A stretch of DNA of 64,000 nt from Levilactobacillus yonginensis (lineage in GTDB: Bacteria; Bacillota; Bacilli; Lactobacillales; Lactobacillaceae): contig NZ_OZ061549.1 of NCBI RefSeq assembly GCF_964065165.1, positions 496,001 through 560,000 on the forward strand, read 5' to 3'. Under the pieces are notes generated by a model, which was given only the letters and a program-made list of their open reading frames with translations, had not been told where the DNA came from and did not search any database. Position 1 is the first letter of the stretch. Each line of letters opens with the position of its first letter. The position numbers were made by a program, and so were the translations under genes. This document shows, in pieces, positions 52,589 to 62,402 of this stretch.

Positions 52589-53512
52589 CTAGATTGCTTT
52601 GTCAACCGGTAACCCCGCCTGTAAACGCAGACGATGAACTGCCTCAGCAAAGTTCGCTGGCACTGGTGCGGTGAAGTCTAATTGCTCACCAGTCGTCGGT
52701 TGCTTGAATCCTAATTCCTTGGCGTGTAAGAACTGCCCGGCGCCCTTCAACGTCTTCTTAGGCCCGTACAGGGGGTCACCGGCAACGGGGTGGTTGATGT
52801 AAGCCATGTGGACCCGAATCTGATGGGTCCGGCCGGTCTCCAAACGACAAGCGACTAACGAGTAGTCCCCGTAACGTTCGAGGACCCGGAAATGGGTCAC
52901 CGCGGGCCGACCGTCAGCCACAATGGCCTGTTTCTTGCGGTCCTTGGGTGAACGTCCCAATGGTGCGTTAATAACCCCATTTTCTTCTTTAAAATTACCG
53001 TGCACAATGGCCACGTACTCCCGTAAGTTTGTCTTGGCTTGCAGCTGCTCAGACAGACTGTGATGCGCGTGATCATTCTTAGCCACCATCAGGAGTCCGG
53101 AGGTGTCCTTGTCGATACGATGCACGATGCCTGGCCGCAACGTTCCGTTGATGCTGGATAGTGGGCTATGGTACAACAGGGCGTTGACCAACGTCTGGTC
53201 GGGATGACCCGGTGCTGGATGGACGACCATCCCCTGGGGCTTGTTAACAACGATGACGTCGTCGTCCTCGTACACGATGTCCAAGGGGATGTCCTGGGGC
53301 TTCGCGTTCAGGGGTTCAGGGTCCGGTAACGCAATGTTGACCGTGGCCCCCACCTTAGGCTTATCTTTGGGCCGCAGAGTGGCCCCGTCGACCGTGATTT
53401 GGCCGGCCTCAATGGCGGACTTGGCCTGAGAACGGGAAATGGTAGATACCGTCTCTGCGACCAATTTGTCCAGACGATCCGTTGTCGTTACTGTAAATTC
53501 TTCTGTTTGCAT
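52589..53512 (-). CDS. rluD: RluD-family 23S rRNA pseudouridine synthase
   Basis: 307 residues. N-terminal S4 domain (RLDKLVAETVSTISRSQAKSAIEAGQITVDG) and the catalytic domain with HRIDKDTSGLLMVAKN (catalytic Asp) and GRTHQIRVHM. RluD acts on 23S rRNA helix 69; paralogues in lactobacilli have similar sequences so RluD is the best but not certain name. It follows lspA by 4 bases, the conserved lspA-rluD-pyrR arrangement of Firmicutes. Confidence 0.92.
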   Translation of the reverse strand: MQTEEFTVTTTDRLDKLVAETVSTISRSQAKSAIEAGQITVDGATLRPKDKPKVGATVNIALPDPEPLNAKPQDIPLDIVYEDDDVIVVNKPQGMVVHPAPGHPDQTLVNALLYHSPLSSINGTLRPGIVHRIDKDTSGLLMVAKNDHAHHSLSEQLQAKTNLREYVAIVHGNFKEENGVINAPLGRSPKDRKKQAIVADGRPAVTHFRVLERYGDYSLVACRLETGRTHQIRVHMAYINHPVAGDPLYGPKKTLKGAGQFLHAKELGFKQPTTGEQLDFTAPVPANFAEAVHRLRLQAGLPVDKAI

Positions 53513-53516
53513 AAAG

Positions 53517-53981
53517 TTAATGTGCCTCCCGGCGGTCGGCTAAGTAGACCCCGACCGCGATTAAAATCACGCCGATCGTTAAACACGTATCGGCAAAGTT
53601 AAAGATGGGAAAATTGATGAAGTCGAGCTGAAACATGTCGACCACGTATCCCTGGATCAACCGATCCCAAAAGTTTCCAATGGTTCCCGCCATCATTAGG
53701 ACTAGACCTAATTCTTCAATACGGTGGTTCTTTTGGTTCCGGTAAGACCAGAAGAAATAGCCCATGATGCCTAACGCCACCACAGCAATCACGGCAAAGA
53801 ACCACATCTGGCCCTGTAAAATACTCCAGGCAGCCCCGTCGTTACGCAAATGCGTTAGCGACAGCAACCCCGGGATCAGCGGGTGTTCGCCACCTAAAGC
53901 GATGTTGACCACCACCGCGTGTTTGATCAACTGGTCGATGGCGACCAGGACCACGAGCAAAATCATATCTGCTATCAGCAT
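53517..53981 (-). CDS. lspA: Lipoprotein signal peptidase II
   Basis: 154 residues, four transmembrane segments. The catalytic Asp pair lies in GTIGNFWDR (NxxDR) and FNFADTCLTIG. Cleaves prolipoproteins at the lipobox, such as the DUF915 lipoproteins in this window. First gene of the lspA-rluD pair. Confidence 0.95.
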   Translation of the reverse strand: MLIADMILLVVLVAIDQLIKHAVVVNIALGGEHPLIPGLLSLTHLRNDGAAWSILQGQMWFFAVIAVVALGIMGYFFWSYRNQKNHRIEELGLVLMMAGTIGNFWDRLIQGYVVDMFQLDFINFPIFNFADTCLTIGVILIAVGVYLADRREAH

Positions 53982-54865
53982 AAAGTTTGGAACACCTCTC
54001 CTATAAGTCGTCGTTCTAAAGGTTGGCTTGATGTCGAATCGCCTGGGCCGCCTCCAGCTGTCAGGGCGGGCGTCTGCTGTGGGGACCGGACCAAGCCTGA
54101 GAAACGGTCTTGCCCCTCGACTTTAAGCCTTGGCAGACCACCAAGGCTTAAAGCTCGTCCCACGCTGTAAGCTGGTAAATCACCAGCTAACACCGTCGAC
54201 ACAGCCGGCACCCGCCCTAACAACCTACGGCTACATTAGCGTTCAATCATCAGCCACAACCGATATCAAGGACCAATCGTCTAATATTTTGGCGTCAAAT
54301 TAGCGTTCATGGTCTAATTATAACTGGGCCAGTCCATCCCCAGTAAGGGGTCGTAACTCACGTAGTTAACACGGCGCCATCCAAGTTTCTTCAACCTTTA
54401 GTCGTTGTTGAAAAGTATACCAGAAAAAGAGGTGATTCGGCGTTAGATATGGATAAAATTATTTCTAGTTGGCAAGCCTACTCGATAAGCAATCATTTAC
54501 TCTTAAAATCAGATTACTAAAAGTTGAAAACACTGAAGCGCCAACCATGTCGGATACAACAAGGGTTGGGTGTTGGGGAGCAATCAGACTTAGTGAGAAA
54601 TTGCCGACTTACCGTTCGCCAAATTTGGACCGGCACGCGGTGTGAAGGACGGAACAAGCTAATAATATTGCGTAAATGCTGTCATTCAGGCATTTCAGCT
54701 AGCTTAGTTTCTAAGAACCCGTTTAACCTCTGACAGCCGCAGGTAAATTGCCGAGTTCTCAGCTTCTAACAAAAACACCCGTACCAACCGTCAAAACGAC
54801 GATTCATACGGATGTCCGTTATCTATTTTAGTGTCCTAGCCAAAAATATATCGCAATCTTGCTTG
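53982..54865. other. Long intergenic region with repeat elements
   Basis: No gene supported. Holds structured element copy iii (54063-54218) and the flanking-type sequence 54515-54735, which matches 40190-40560 in inverted orientation minus its core. Remaining bases would contain the lspA promoter. Confidence 0.6.
54063..54218 (+). repeat. Structured intergenic element, copy iii
   Basis: Outer stem AGGGCGGG (54063-54070) / CCCGCCCT (54211-54218), then CTGTG / CACAG, GTGGGGAC / GTCCCAC, a perfect 13-bp hairpin (54121-54133 with 54141-54153) and AGCTGGT-AAATC-ACCAGCT (54170-54188). Conserved single-stranded-type blocks are AAACGGTCTTGCCCCTCG and TAACACCGTCGAC, both shared with the 40-kb copies. 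Coding potential is poor on both strands. Confidence 0.65.
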
Positions 54866-56524
54866 CTAGAACAAGCCCGTGATTTTCCCATCAGCGTCAA
54901 TATCCATATCCGACGCCGCTGGATGCTTAGGCAAGCCCGGCATCGTCAGGACGTTCCCCGTCATGGCAACCACGAAGCCAGCCCCCAACCGCGGCGCAAA
55001 CTCGCGGACGTGGATGGTGAAGTCATGTGGTGCCCCTAAAGCGTGAGCGTCGTCCGTCAACGAGTATTGAGTCTTCGCCATGCAGACGGGTAAGTGATCC
55101 CAACCGTACTTGGCAAACGTCTTTAACTGACGTTCTGCCTTGGTTGAGAGTTCAACCTTAGCCCCTCCGTAGATTTTCTGAGTGATCGCTGTCATCTGCG
55201 TCATTAAGTCGGCATCAGCCGGTGTTAAGCGGGTGAAGTGACTTGGTTGTTTCGTGGCCGCAACCACCTTTTCAGCCAAGTCCAACGCCCCGGCCCCACC
55301 GTCGGCCCAAACGGTCGTAGTGGAAACGGGCACGTCTAAGGCTTCAACGTCGGCCGTCAACGCAGCCACTTCAGCGTTCGTGTCACTGGTAAAGCGGTTG
55401 ATGGCAACTACGACCGGCACACCATACTGCTGCATGCTCTGGATGTGACGTTTCAGGTTGACACTCCCCTGTTGCAGAGCGTCCAGGTTTTCCGTCTCCA
55501 GGTCAGCCCGCTTGACCCCACCATTGTACTTCAGGGCCCGAATCGTGGCGACGATGACCACGGCATCCGGCGTCTTACCCAGGACGGGCGTCTTGATGTC
55601 CATGAACTTTTCGCCACCCAGGTCGGCCCCAAAACCGGCCTCAGTCACAGTGTAATCACCCAATTGTAGAGCCGTTTGGGTGGCCAGAACTGAGTTACAG
55701 CCGTGAGCGATGTTGGCAAAGGGCCCACCGTGAATAATGGCGGGATTGTGTTCCAAGGTTTGGACCAGGTTAGGTTTGATGGCATCCTTTAGGAGCAGGG
55801 TAATCGCCCCGCCGACCTTCAAATCCCCCACCGTCACGGGTTCCTTGTCGTAGTTGTACCCAATTAGGATCCGGTTGACCCGGCGCTTCAGATCGGTTAA
55901 ATCTTCGCTCAAGCACAACACAGCCATCAGTTCACTGGCCACCGTAATGTCAAACCCATCCTGACGAGGCACACCAGAGGTCCGACCACCCAGGCCAATC
56001 ACCGTTTGGCGTAAGGCCCGGTCGTTGATATCAATAACGCGTTTCCACACGATTTGACGAGGGTCTAGATTCAATGCATTCCCCTGTTGGATATGGTTGT
56101 CGATCAAGGCAGCCAACGTGTCGTGAGCCTCGGTCAGCGCGTGCATGTCACCCGTAAAGTGTAAATTGATGTCTTCCATTGGCACCACCTGAGCGTGACC
56201 ACCACCGGTAGCGCCACCCTTCAAGCCCATGACGGGGCCTAAAGAGGGCTCGCGCAAGGCCAAAACGGTCTGATGGCCGGCCTGGTTCATGGCATCCCCC
56301 AGGCCCACGACGACCGTCGACTTCCCTTCGCCAGCCGGCGTGGGGTTGATGGACGTCACCAGCACCAACTTACCAGGCTGCTTGGGTGCGGCCAGTGGCA
56401 AATCAATTTTGGCCTTAGCGTGGCCGTATGGTTCGATCTGTTCTGGTGTCAATCCCAACTTAGCCGCAATTTTTTCAATGGGTTCTAACGGTGTTGCTTG
56501 TGAAATTTCAATATCGCTACTCAC
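54866..56524 (-). CDS. fhs: Formate-tetrahydrofolate ligase
   Basis: 552 residues, normal length. ATP-dependent formylation of tetrahydrofolate, feeding purine synthesis. [18 protein letters not shown] is the P-loop; [27 protein letters not shown], the [19 protein letters not shown] segment and the end stretch [24 protein letters not shown] are standard. It begins 2 bases after the ebsA-like gene, so they share an operon. Confidence 0.96.
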   Translation of the reverse strand: MSSDIEISQATPLEPIEKIAAKLGLTPEQIEPYGHAKAKIDLPLAAPKQPGKLVLVTSINPTPAGEGKSTVVVGLGDAMNQAGHQTVLALREPSLGPVMGLKGGATGGGHAQVVPMEDINLHFTGDMHALTEAHDTLAALIDNHIQQGNALNLDPRQIVWKRVIDINDRALRQTVIGLGGRTSGVPRQDGFDITVASELMAVLCLSEDLTDLKRRVNRILIGYNYDKEPVTVGDLKVGGAITLLLKDAIKPNLVQTLEHNPAIIHGGPFANIAHGCNSVLATQTALQLGDYTVTEAGFGADLGGEKFMDIKTPVLGKTPDAVVIVATIRALKYNGGVKRADLETENLDALQQGSVNLKRHIQSMQQYGVPVVVAINRFTSDTNAEVAALTADVEALDVPVSTTTVWADGGAGALDLAEKVVAATKQPSHFTRLTPADADLMTQMTAITQKIYGGAKVELSTKAERQLKTFAKYGWDHLPVCMAKTQYSLTDDAHALGAPHDFTIHVREFAPRLGAGFVVAMTGNVLTMPGLPKHPAASDMDIDADGKITGLF

Positions 56525-56526
56525 TA

Positions 56527-56940
56527 TTAATCCTCCTTCATTTCTACCGCGGGCATGGCCCCTTGGATCAGACCAGCCAGTTCGATCGCCGAGTTACGAG
56601 GCAACAGAAATTGATAAATCTTCCCCTGCGCCACGATTCCCAGCCGGTAACGGGTCACCTTAACGCTGCTGACTTGGTTCAGTGGAATTACCAGGTGACG
56701 ATGGTTCAAGACGGTGCTGACCGTTAAGACCCCGTTAGCCATGGTGATATTACGAAAGTGAATCTCTAACCAGCAGAGCAGCGCGAAGGCCACGAAGAGG
56801 CCTAGCGTGTACCAGTTAAAGGTCGTGACCTCCAGCCACATGATGACCCCCATGAAGAGAACAAGGAGGGTCCAGCTCCAGTTGATAATGCTGCTGAGTG
56901 GATTGGGTTGATACAAAAAACGGCGTTCCTGGGTTATCAT
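56527..56940 (-). CDS. EbsA-family membrane protein
   Basis: 137 residues, two N-terminal membrane segments ([41 protein letters not shown]), then a soluble PH-like beta domain ([38 protein letters not shown]). This is the layout of EbsA, first described in enterococcal aggregation substance binding; the role in lactobacilli is unknown. Cotranscribed with fhs downstream. Confidence 0.68.
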   Translation of the reverse strand: MITQERRFLYQPNPLSSIINWSWTLLVLFMGVIMWLEVTTFNWYTLGLFVAFALLCWLEIHFRNITMANGVLTVSTVLNHRHLVIPLNQVSSVKVTRYRLGIVAQGKIYQFLLPRNSAIELAGLIQGAMPAVEMKED

Positions 56941-56977
56941 TAGTTACAACACCTCACGAAAAAATTGGAGTGATTCT

Positions 56978-57385
56978 TTGTTTTCTTTATATACCGATGC
57001 CGCAACGCAACCGCAAAGCGGTCTGAGCGCTGGGGGCATCCTCATCGTACATGATCATCACCAGACACAGCTCAAGGTCGAGCTGACCGCCACGACCAAT
57101 CACACCGCCGAGTTCGAGGTCGCCCGCTTGGGGTTCGAACGTTTGGTGAAACTGGTCGGTGACGCCTGTGAGACGACCACCGTCCTATTTTATACCGATA
57201 GCCAGATTGTTAGCGATAGTTTAGCCAAAAAGTATGCCAAACATTACCAAAAATTAGTCGATGACCTGTTGACCGCGCAAGCACCTTTTCAATTGGTGCT
57301 GACTCAGTGGGTGCCCGAGAAACAAAACCAGGGCGCTCACACGTTGGCCAATCAGGCGCTTCACTCTGCTGAAGAACGCAAGTAA
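56978..57385 (+). CDS. RNase H-like protein
   Basis: 135 residues starting TTG 56978 with TTGGAG upstream. RNase HI fold: YTDAATQ near residue 5 (first Asp), HTAEFEVARLGFERL (catalytic Glu near 47), FYTDSQIV (Asp near 73), and late HTLANQAL where RNase HI usually has a catalytic Asp; here Ala-Asn, as in some Gram-positive YpeP/RnhA-like proteins. Activity is therefore uncertain. Divergent from ebsA; its end overlaps the oxidase gene by 25 bp on the opposite strand. Confidence 0.8.
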   Translation: MFSLYTDAATQPQSGLSAGGILIVHDHHQTQLKVELTATTNHTAEFEVARLGFERLVKLVGDACETTTVLFYTDSQIVSDSLAKKYAKHYQKLVDDLLTAQAPFQLVLTQWVPEKQNQGAHTLANQALHSAEERK

Positions 57386-58485
57386 GTCGTCAATGGCAAC
57401 TCGTATTCGCTCCAGTCCGGCGTGCCACCGTAAAGCGCGGACCCCGCCAGCAAGCGACCGATTTGAGGTCCCGTCGTTAAACCGGAGGATCCCAGCCCAG
57501 AGGCGGCCAGGAACAATTCGTGTTCCGGCACCGGCCCAAAGAACGGCGCAAAATCGCTGGAATAAGCGCGAGTACCGACCCGAACGCCGGAAATATCATT
57601 TGCAGTGATTCCAGTCATCAACCGTTGCGCACTGCCTAAGAGGTCAGCGGTGACGGTGGCATCCGGCGTCAAGTTAAACTTACCGTCGTCCTCGTGGGTT
57701 GCCCCAACGATTAATTTACCGTGGCCAAATGGGATAAAGTCTCGTTCACCCTCGGGCATTACGACGGGCATGTTTTCTTGGAGCTCGTAGTCCTTCACGG
57801 CTAACTCAATCAGTTGACCCTTCTGTGGCCGCACGTCAGCGGTCACTGTTAGCGGGGCCACTAGGTCCTTCAGCCAGGCCCCCGCAGCTAAAATCACCCG
57901 ATCATAGTGTCGGGGACCCATCGACGTGACGACCTGACCATCTGGTGTCAGACTGACCCGCTCTTGACGAACGGTCAGGTTCTTTTCACTGGCTCGGTCC
58001 AGTAACGCATGGACTAACGCATCCCCGTCGACTCGTGCCCCTCCAGTAATGAAGACCCCAGGTTGTGGCTTGGATAAGAGTGGTACTTTGGCCTGAACTT
58101 CTGCGGCCGTGAGAGTTGACACATCACCCATGGTGGCAGCAGTCTGCCGCCGTTCCTGAGCCAATGCGAACAGTGTTTCCAAATCCGTGGCCTCTTCACG
58201 GGTCACAATGGTGCCAGTTTGCTGGTAGACTTCGGTCCCTAGCTGGGCATCGTGAATCAGTTCCGGATACAGGTCAGCGCCCGACTTAGCGAGTTGGTAC
58301 CATCGCTGATTGCGGCGTTTCGATAGCCACGGCGAAATGATACCCGCGGCGGCCTTGGTCGCTTGGCCGACCCCACTGTCGAACAGGGTAACCTCCAACC
58401 GTTGGGTTCCAGGGAGCTTGCTCAGGTAATAGGCTGCGGTCGCTCCGACGATCCCGCCACCAATAATTGCGATTTTCTTTTGCAT
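57361..58485 (-). CDS. FAD-dependent glycine / D-amino acid oxidase-type oxidoreductase
   Basis: 374 residues. N-terminal IAIIGGGIVGATAAYYLS is the FAD-binding GxGxxG; AAGIISPWLSKRRNQ and the C-terminal FAPFFGPVPEHELFLAASGLGSSGLTTGPQ match the DadA/ThiO group (DAO fold). It oxidises an amine or amino acid, substrate unknown. AGGAGG precedes the ATG. Confidence 0.85.
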   Translation of the reverse strand: MQKKIAIIGGGIVGATAAYYLSKLPGTQRLEVTLFDSGVGQATKAAAGIISPWLSKRRNQRWYQLAKSGADLYPELIHDAQLGTEVYQQTGTIVTREEATDLETLFALAQERRQTAATMGDVSTLTAAEVQAKVPLLSKPQPGVFITGGARVDGDALVHALLDRASEKNLTVRQERVSLTPDGQVVTSMGPRHYDRVILAAGAWLKDLVAPLTVTADVRPQKGQLIELAVKDYELQENMPVVMPEGERDFIPFGHGKLIVGATHEDDGKFNLTPDATVTADLLGSAQRLMTGITANDISGVRVGTRAYSSDFAPFFGPVPEHELFLAASGLGSSGLTTGPQIGRLLAGSALYGGTPDWSEYELPLTTYLRSSAE

Positions 58486-58639
58486 AAACGTTGACCTCCT
58501 TATTAAAAACCAAGCAGAAAACCTGCGATTTTAATCGCGAGATGAATGCCAGAATTTAATGTTATTTTTTTGAAACATATGTTCCCCTTTAGAGAGCTAA
58601 CCATGGTATACTTAATCCAATCTACAGGGGAGGTAGCTA

Positions 58640-59614
58640 TTGGTTAAGTTAGGGCAAGCAATCAAACTTAGACTCTATCCAGACACTGAACAAGCAGATG
58701 AATTTCTAGTAATGAGTCAGGAATATCAACGATTAGCTAATATTGTTAGTCAATGGATCTTTGACCATGGGTTTCAGTTAAGTTGATTAGAAATCAACCG
58801 TCAGCTGTACAAACGATTTCGACAACCACCCTAAGTGAAAGGACTAAGTTGGGATTCACTGATAAGGGATTTGAAAAATACTTTACCGAGGACTGGAAAC
58901 TAGGTACCGCTAAGTTGGTCCACAATCGGAGTAAGTGGTTTTTGCATATTGGGATCACAAAGGAAAAAAGTGATTTTAATCCCAAGGATAATCCTCAAAT
59001 TGTGGGTATTGCCTGTGACCTGTGCTTTCTAGCAACTGCCTTTGATAGTGAAGGAAGGACGCCATTCTTTGACGGCAAAAAAACTTACGTAAGCAGAAAA
59101 AGTTCTTAGAGATTCGTCGGCAACTACAAGGCAAGGGTACCAGATCTGGCAAAAGAAGCTGAAGCAACTAGCTCACCGAGAGAACCGTTGGATGACCGAT
59201 GTGAATCATCGGCTAGCTAAGACACTCGTTGTGGCATCTGGCTCGCATACACTTTTTGTTTTAGAAAACTTACCTAATGTGACGTTTAACACCGATGACC
59301 TGCCTAAGTCCCTACGAAACAGCCATCGTTCCTGGTCTTCCTTTCAACTAGAGTCTTTCTTAACGTATAAGGCTCAGGCCATTCAGAGTATCGTGGTGAA
59401 GGTCAATCCGGCCTTCACCTCACAACACTGTCCCAAGTGTGGACTGGTTGAGAAAACCAATCGGCATCACGATACTCACGAGTATTGGTGTAAACAATGC
59501 CAGTATCGTTGTAATGCTGACCGATTAGGGGCAATGAATATCAAGATGCTGGGTCAAGAATGGTTGAATGGTATCAAACGACCAAAGATTAAGAAGCTAA
59601 CAACTATTGGGTAA
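58640..59614 (+). pseudogene. tnpB: TnpB remnant, copy B
   Basis: Three pieces of an OrfB/TnpB: TTG 58640 to TGA 58786 (VKLGQAIKLRLYPD and on, the N-terminal wedge), 58783-59109 (TKLGFTDKGFEKYFTEDWKLGTAK; the first RuvC motif reads IVGIACDL, lacking its Asp), and 59110-59614 (ENRWMTDVNHRLAKTLVV, Glu in FVLENLPNV, the CPKC / CKQC zinc ribbon, Asp in ADRLGAMNI). Internal sequence is missing and the frames disagree, so it is dead. No tnpA is present. Tail and right end match copy A at 8357-8843. Confidence 0.88.
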
Positions 59615-59754
59615 ATCCTGATAGTTAAACGGGTAGCCGTCAATTACCCGATGATGTTGCCACTATGAGTAGGAGTGCCTAACGGGTATGTTGGACTACT
59701 GTGTCGTCAGACACGTGAGCGACAAGCCTCTGAATTCATTCAGGGGCAATTGAC
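59615..59754 (+). ncRNA. Conserved right end of a TnpB element, candidate guide-RNA (omega RNA) scaffold, copy B
   Basis: 140 bases after the tnpB stop that match the same region of copy A, except for 11 extra bases near 59637. The end is marked by the hairpin around CTCTGAATTCATTCAGGGG and the shared GGCAATTGAC boundary; sequence differs beyond it. Expression cannot be judged. Confidence 0.55.
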
Positions 59755-59827
59755 TAAGAAAGACCTTCACTTGTCCATTTTAGCATACCTCTACACCGTA
59801 AAACGGTTCAGAAGTTTGCCCCCAAAA

Positions 59828-59870
59828 CAAAAGGCCCCCAAACCCGCTAAAGAGCGTGATTGGGGGCCTA
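59828..59870 (-). terminator. Terminator of the nitroreductase gene
   Basis: 16-bp stem with few mismatches around AGGCCCCCAA / TTGGGGGCCT, followed on the minus strand by TTTTGTTTT. Confidence 0.88.
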
Positions 59871-59889
59871 TTTCATTTATTCATTAAGC

Positions 59890-60492
59890 TTACTTGAAGA
59901 CCATGAACCGGTCGTCATCAGCCATGAAGTCCTTGTCACCGGCTGGGGCTTCGATGGATCCAAAGTCCATTTCACCACGCAGGCGCCAAGTTGCGGGGAT
60001 GTTGAAGGCTGCCCGAACTTCGTCGTCGATCAGTGGGTTGTAGTGTTGCAGGTTGGCACCGATTCCGTTTTCAGCTAAGGACGTCCAAACAGCGTACTGG
60101 GCATTCCCTTGGGATTGTTCTGACCAGTCCTGGAAGTTGGCCGCATACAGCGGAAAGTTGTCTTCGAATTCCTTGACCGTCTTCGTTTCGGTGTAGAACA
60201 GGATCGTTCCGAAAGCGGCCTTGAAGCTGTTGACCTTGGCAGTCGTCTTGGCAAAGGCAGCTTCGTCAGGAACTTCTTGCTTCAAGCGGTCAATGACGAT
60301 GTCCCACAACTTTTCGTGAGAGTCGCCGAACAGGATGACTACCCGGGTCGTTTGATTGTTAAACGCCGAGGGACTGTTCTTGATGCTCTCCTTGATCAGG
60401 TCGGTCAACTCGGCTTCAGACAGTTTAACGTTGCGGCCTAAGCTGTAGATGGTCCGTCGTTGCTTAGCTAATTCAATAAATTTCTTTTCCAT
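59890..60492 (-). CDS. Nitroreductase-family protein
   Basis: 200 residues. FMN-dependent NAD(P)H oxidoreductase of the short HBN/YdgI-like group: RRTIYSLGRNVKLSEAELTDLIKESIKNSPSAFNNQTTR (FMN phosphate site), WTSLAENGIGANLQHYNPLID, then the end stretch MDFGSIEAPAGDKDF. It may reduce nitro compounds or quinones. GAGG upstream of ATG 60492. A TetR gene lies 166 bp upstream but reads in the same direction with its own end. Confidence 0.9.
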   Translation of the reverse strand: MEKKFIELAKQRRTIYSLGRNVKLSEAELTDLIKESIKNSPSAFNNQTTRVVILFGDSHEKLWDIVIDRLKQEVPDEAAFAKTTAKVNSFKAAFGTILFYTETKTVKEFEDNFPLYAANFQDWSEQSQGNAQYAVWTSLAENGIGANLQHYNPLIDDEVRAAFNIPATWRLRGEMDFGSIEAPAGDKDFMADDDRFMVFK

Positions 60493-60658
60493 AGTGTAAA
60501 GAACCTCGCTTTATTTTTCCCGGTTATGGGAGTTAATTTCAGATGTTGGATTTATTTTATCACTTACTTTTTGAAAGTAAAGCATTTTGCCACTGTCATT
60601 CCAGCTCACCATTTTCATTTTAGCACCCTTAGTTGTCCTCCGGATACTCATTCATCAG

Positions 60659-61174
60659 TTACTGGTGAATAAGGACCACCAGTTGTCGGGTAATCCATTC
60701 AGTCTCGGCTGACCCCTGCAACAACGCTCCCAGTAGAAAGGTCCACACACTGCGAGCCAGGGGTGCCGGGGCTGTTGTTAGCTGTTCTTGTGCAGCCAAT
60801 AATGTGATGACGGTCGTCAAACTCTGGGGCACGGGTTGCGGCTGAGTGAGGTAAAACGCTACTGCTCGGGGGTGGTCGTGGGCGTAATGACTGAGATTGG
60901 TCACCATCCGCTGAAGCATGGTCGTAGCGTCCGCTGAAGCCAACACATCCTCCCGCAAAGCTGCGGTGAACTCTGCCTGGATTTCCACACCAAGGGCAGC
61001 AATCAAACTGGCCTTATCTGGAAAATGGCGGTACACAGCGGCCGGGGTCACCGCTAAAAATTTGGCGATTTGCCGCAAAGAAATTTGGGTGACCCCCTGA
61101 TTTTCTAATTGTTGGCGGGCCTGCTGCTGAATCGCAGCGGCTAAATTCTGTCGGTGATACGGTGGCTTGGTCAT
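60659..61174 (-). CDS. TetR-family regulator (WHG-type C-terminus)
   Basis: 171 residues. HTH ISLRQIAKFLAVTPAAVYRHFPDKASLIAAL at about 31-61. The C-terminal part matches the TetR_C_33/WHG helical type in layout. GGAGG upstream of ATG 61174. Divergent from the CPBP gene, with a 39-bp palindrome between, so both are likely controlled by it. Confidence 0.87.
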   Translation of the reverse strand: MTKPPYHRQNLAAAIQQQARQQLENQGVTQISLRQIAKFLAVTPAAVYRHFPDKASLIAALGVEIQAEFTAALREDVLASADATTMLQRMVTNLSHYAHDHPRAVAFYLTQPQPVPQSLTTVITLLAAQEQLTTAPAPLARSVWTFLLGALLQGSAETEWITRQLVVLIHQ

Positions 61175-61222
61175 GCGCCATTCCTCCTTGTAAATGCCGG
61201 TGTTATCCCTATTTACTCACTA

Positions 61223-61261
61223 TGTTATCACCGTTCACATTAAATGTAAACAGTGATAACA
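61223..61261. promoter_or_regulatory. 39-bp near-perfect palindrome between TetR and CPBP genes
   Basis: TGTTATCAC (61223-61231) / GTGATAACA (61253-61261) with an inner palindrome around ACATT / AATGT. Its length would fit two TetR dimers. It lies between divergent genes 61174 and 61372. Confidence 0.75.
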
Positions 61262-61371
61262 TAAAATGTATTCAACGCCTACATCCCAGCTGCTGGTAAA
61301 ACTTTCCTAGCCGCATTCCCCCACTTTGCCTTATACTAAAAACAAACGCTAAACAAGAAAAGAGTGGCTTT

Positions 61372-62037
61372 ATGTCAGAAAAGGTTTCGCGTCGTCGATT
61401 GATTCTACAGTTTGTTTTCTTCTGGTGCCTGTGGTTAGTGGTTCAGATTTTTCTCAACACACCAATTGAGCAACACTTATCCGGGTGGTCACAGGAGCTC
61501 CTGCTGGACGCCATCAAACTGGTGGTCTGGCTGGGGGCCGGTTGGTGGTTCGTTCACACAACAGCCCCCAATCAGCTAAGCATTTCCAACCGGCTGCAAT
61601 GGCGGCCAGCTTGGCGCTTCAGTGCTGGCTACGTGGTCTGGGCGCTGATTGTGGTTTATCTGTTGGTTGAATTTTGGCTAGCACACCACGGTCTGCGCAT
61701 CTCACCCAAGTTCATCCCTGAATTCTGGGGCCGGTACTTCCTGGTCGTCGGTGTGGCTGAGGAATTCGTCTTCCGTGGGTATTTCCTAAACGCCTTGCTG
61801 AAGCATACATCCCTGACGACCGCCAACGTGATCCAAGCATTAGCCTTCGCCAGCCTACACATTCCACGCTACCTCACGACGGTTCCCGCAATGAATCCGG
61901 TCGTCTGGCTCAGCAACTTAATTTCAGTCTTTGTGCTGGGACTCCTGTTCGGCTGGCTTTATGCCAAAAGTCGGTCCCTGTGGCCCGGAATCCTGGTGCA
62001 CATGACCTGGGATATTTTGGTCACGTTGTTCGGCTAG
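61372..62037 (+). CDS. CPBP-family intramembrane metalloprotease (CAAX/Abi type)
   Basis: 221 residues, about eight hydrophobic segments. Motif 1 EEFVFRG (EExxxR), motif 2 ASLHIPRY (His), motif 3 HMTWDIL (HxxxD). These are the Abi metalloprotease catalytic residues. In lactobacilli CPBP proteases are linked to bacteriocin self-immunity, but no bacteriocin gene is visible. Divergent from the TetR gene. GAAAAGAGTGG precedes the ATG. Confidence 0.88.
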   Translation: MSEKVSRRRLILQFVFFWCLWLVVQIFLNTPIEQHLSGWSQELLLDAIKLVVWLGAGWWFVHTTAPNQLSISNRLQWRPAWRFSAGYVVWALIVVYLLVEFWLAHHGLRISPKFIPEFWGRYFLVVGVAEEFVFRGYFLNALLKHTSLTTANVIQALAFASLHIPRYLTTVPAMNPVVWLSNLISVFVLGLLFGWLYAKSRSLWPGILVHMTWDILVTLFG

Positions 62038-62342
62038 CCTCACCCCCTTCTCAATCAACTTTACTCTCTTACCCAGAGAATAATTTCTCTGCTCAAAACT
62101 GAAACTTTGCTATTCCTTATTACTGATAGTAATTAAACTTGATTAAGATGTGCAAGACAAATACAAGACAAGGCGCCCTTAAAATGCCCAAACCAATCTG
62201 AATATCTACTGCTAACGCTCAAATTCGAAGAGACTTGGACGGATGGATTCTAATTTACCAGATTTCAAGCGATTGTTTAGTTCTTGTTCTAGTCGTAACT
62301 GGTGACCATCCATCACTAAAATCTCAGTAACTTAGTAACACC
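62038..62342. other. Intergenic region without a supported gene
   Basis: AT-rich sequence with no ORF having a ribosome site. Ends at a bidirectional terminator. Confidence 0.4.
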
Positions 62343-62378
62343 AAAAAGGCTGCGGAAAAGATTCCCGCAGCCTTTTTT
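62343..62378. terminator. Bidirectional terminator
   Basis: 13-bp stem AAAAAGGCTGCGG / CCGCAGCCTTTTT with T-runs on both strands. Confidence 0.92.
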
Positions 62379-62402
62379 AATCTAACAGACGTTTAGACCA
62401 GA

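Noticed and set aside
59675..59887. 70-residue ORF after tnpB copy B
   Set aside because: Overlaps the TnpB right end and the nitroreductase terminator; no ribosome site.
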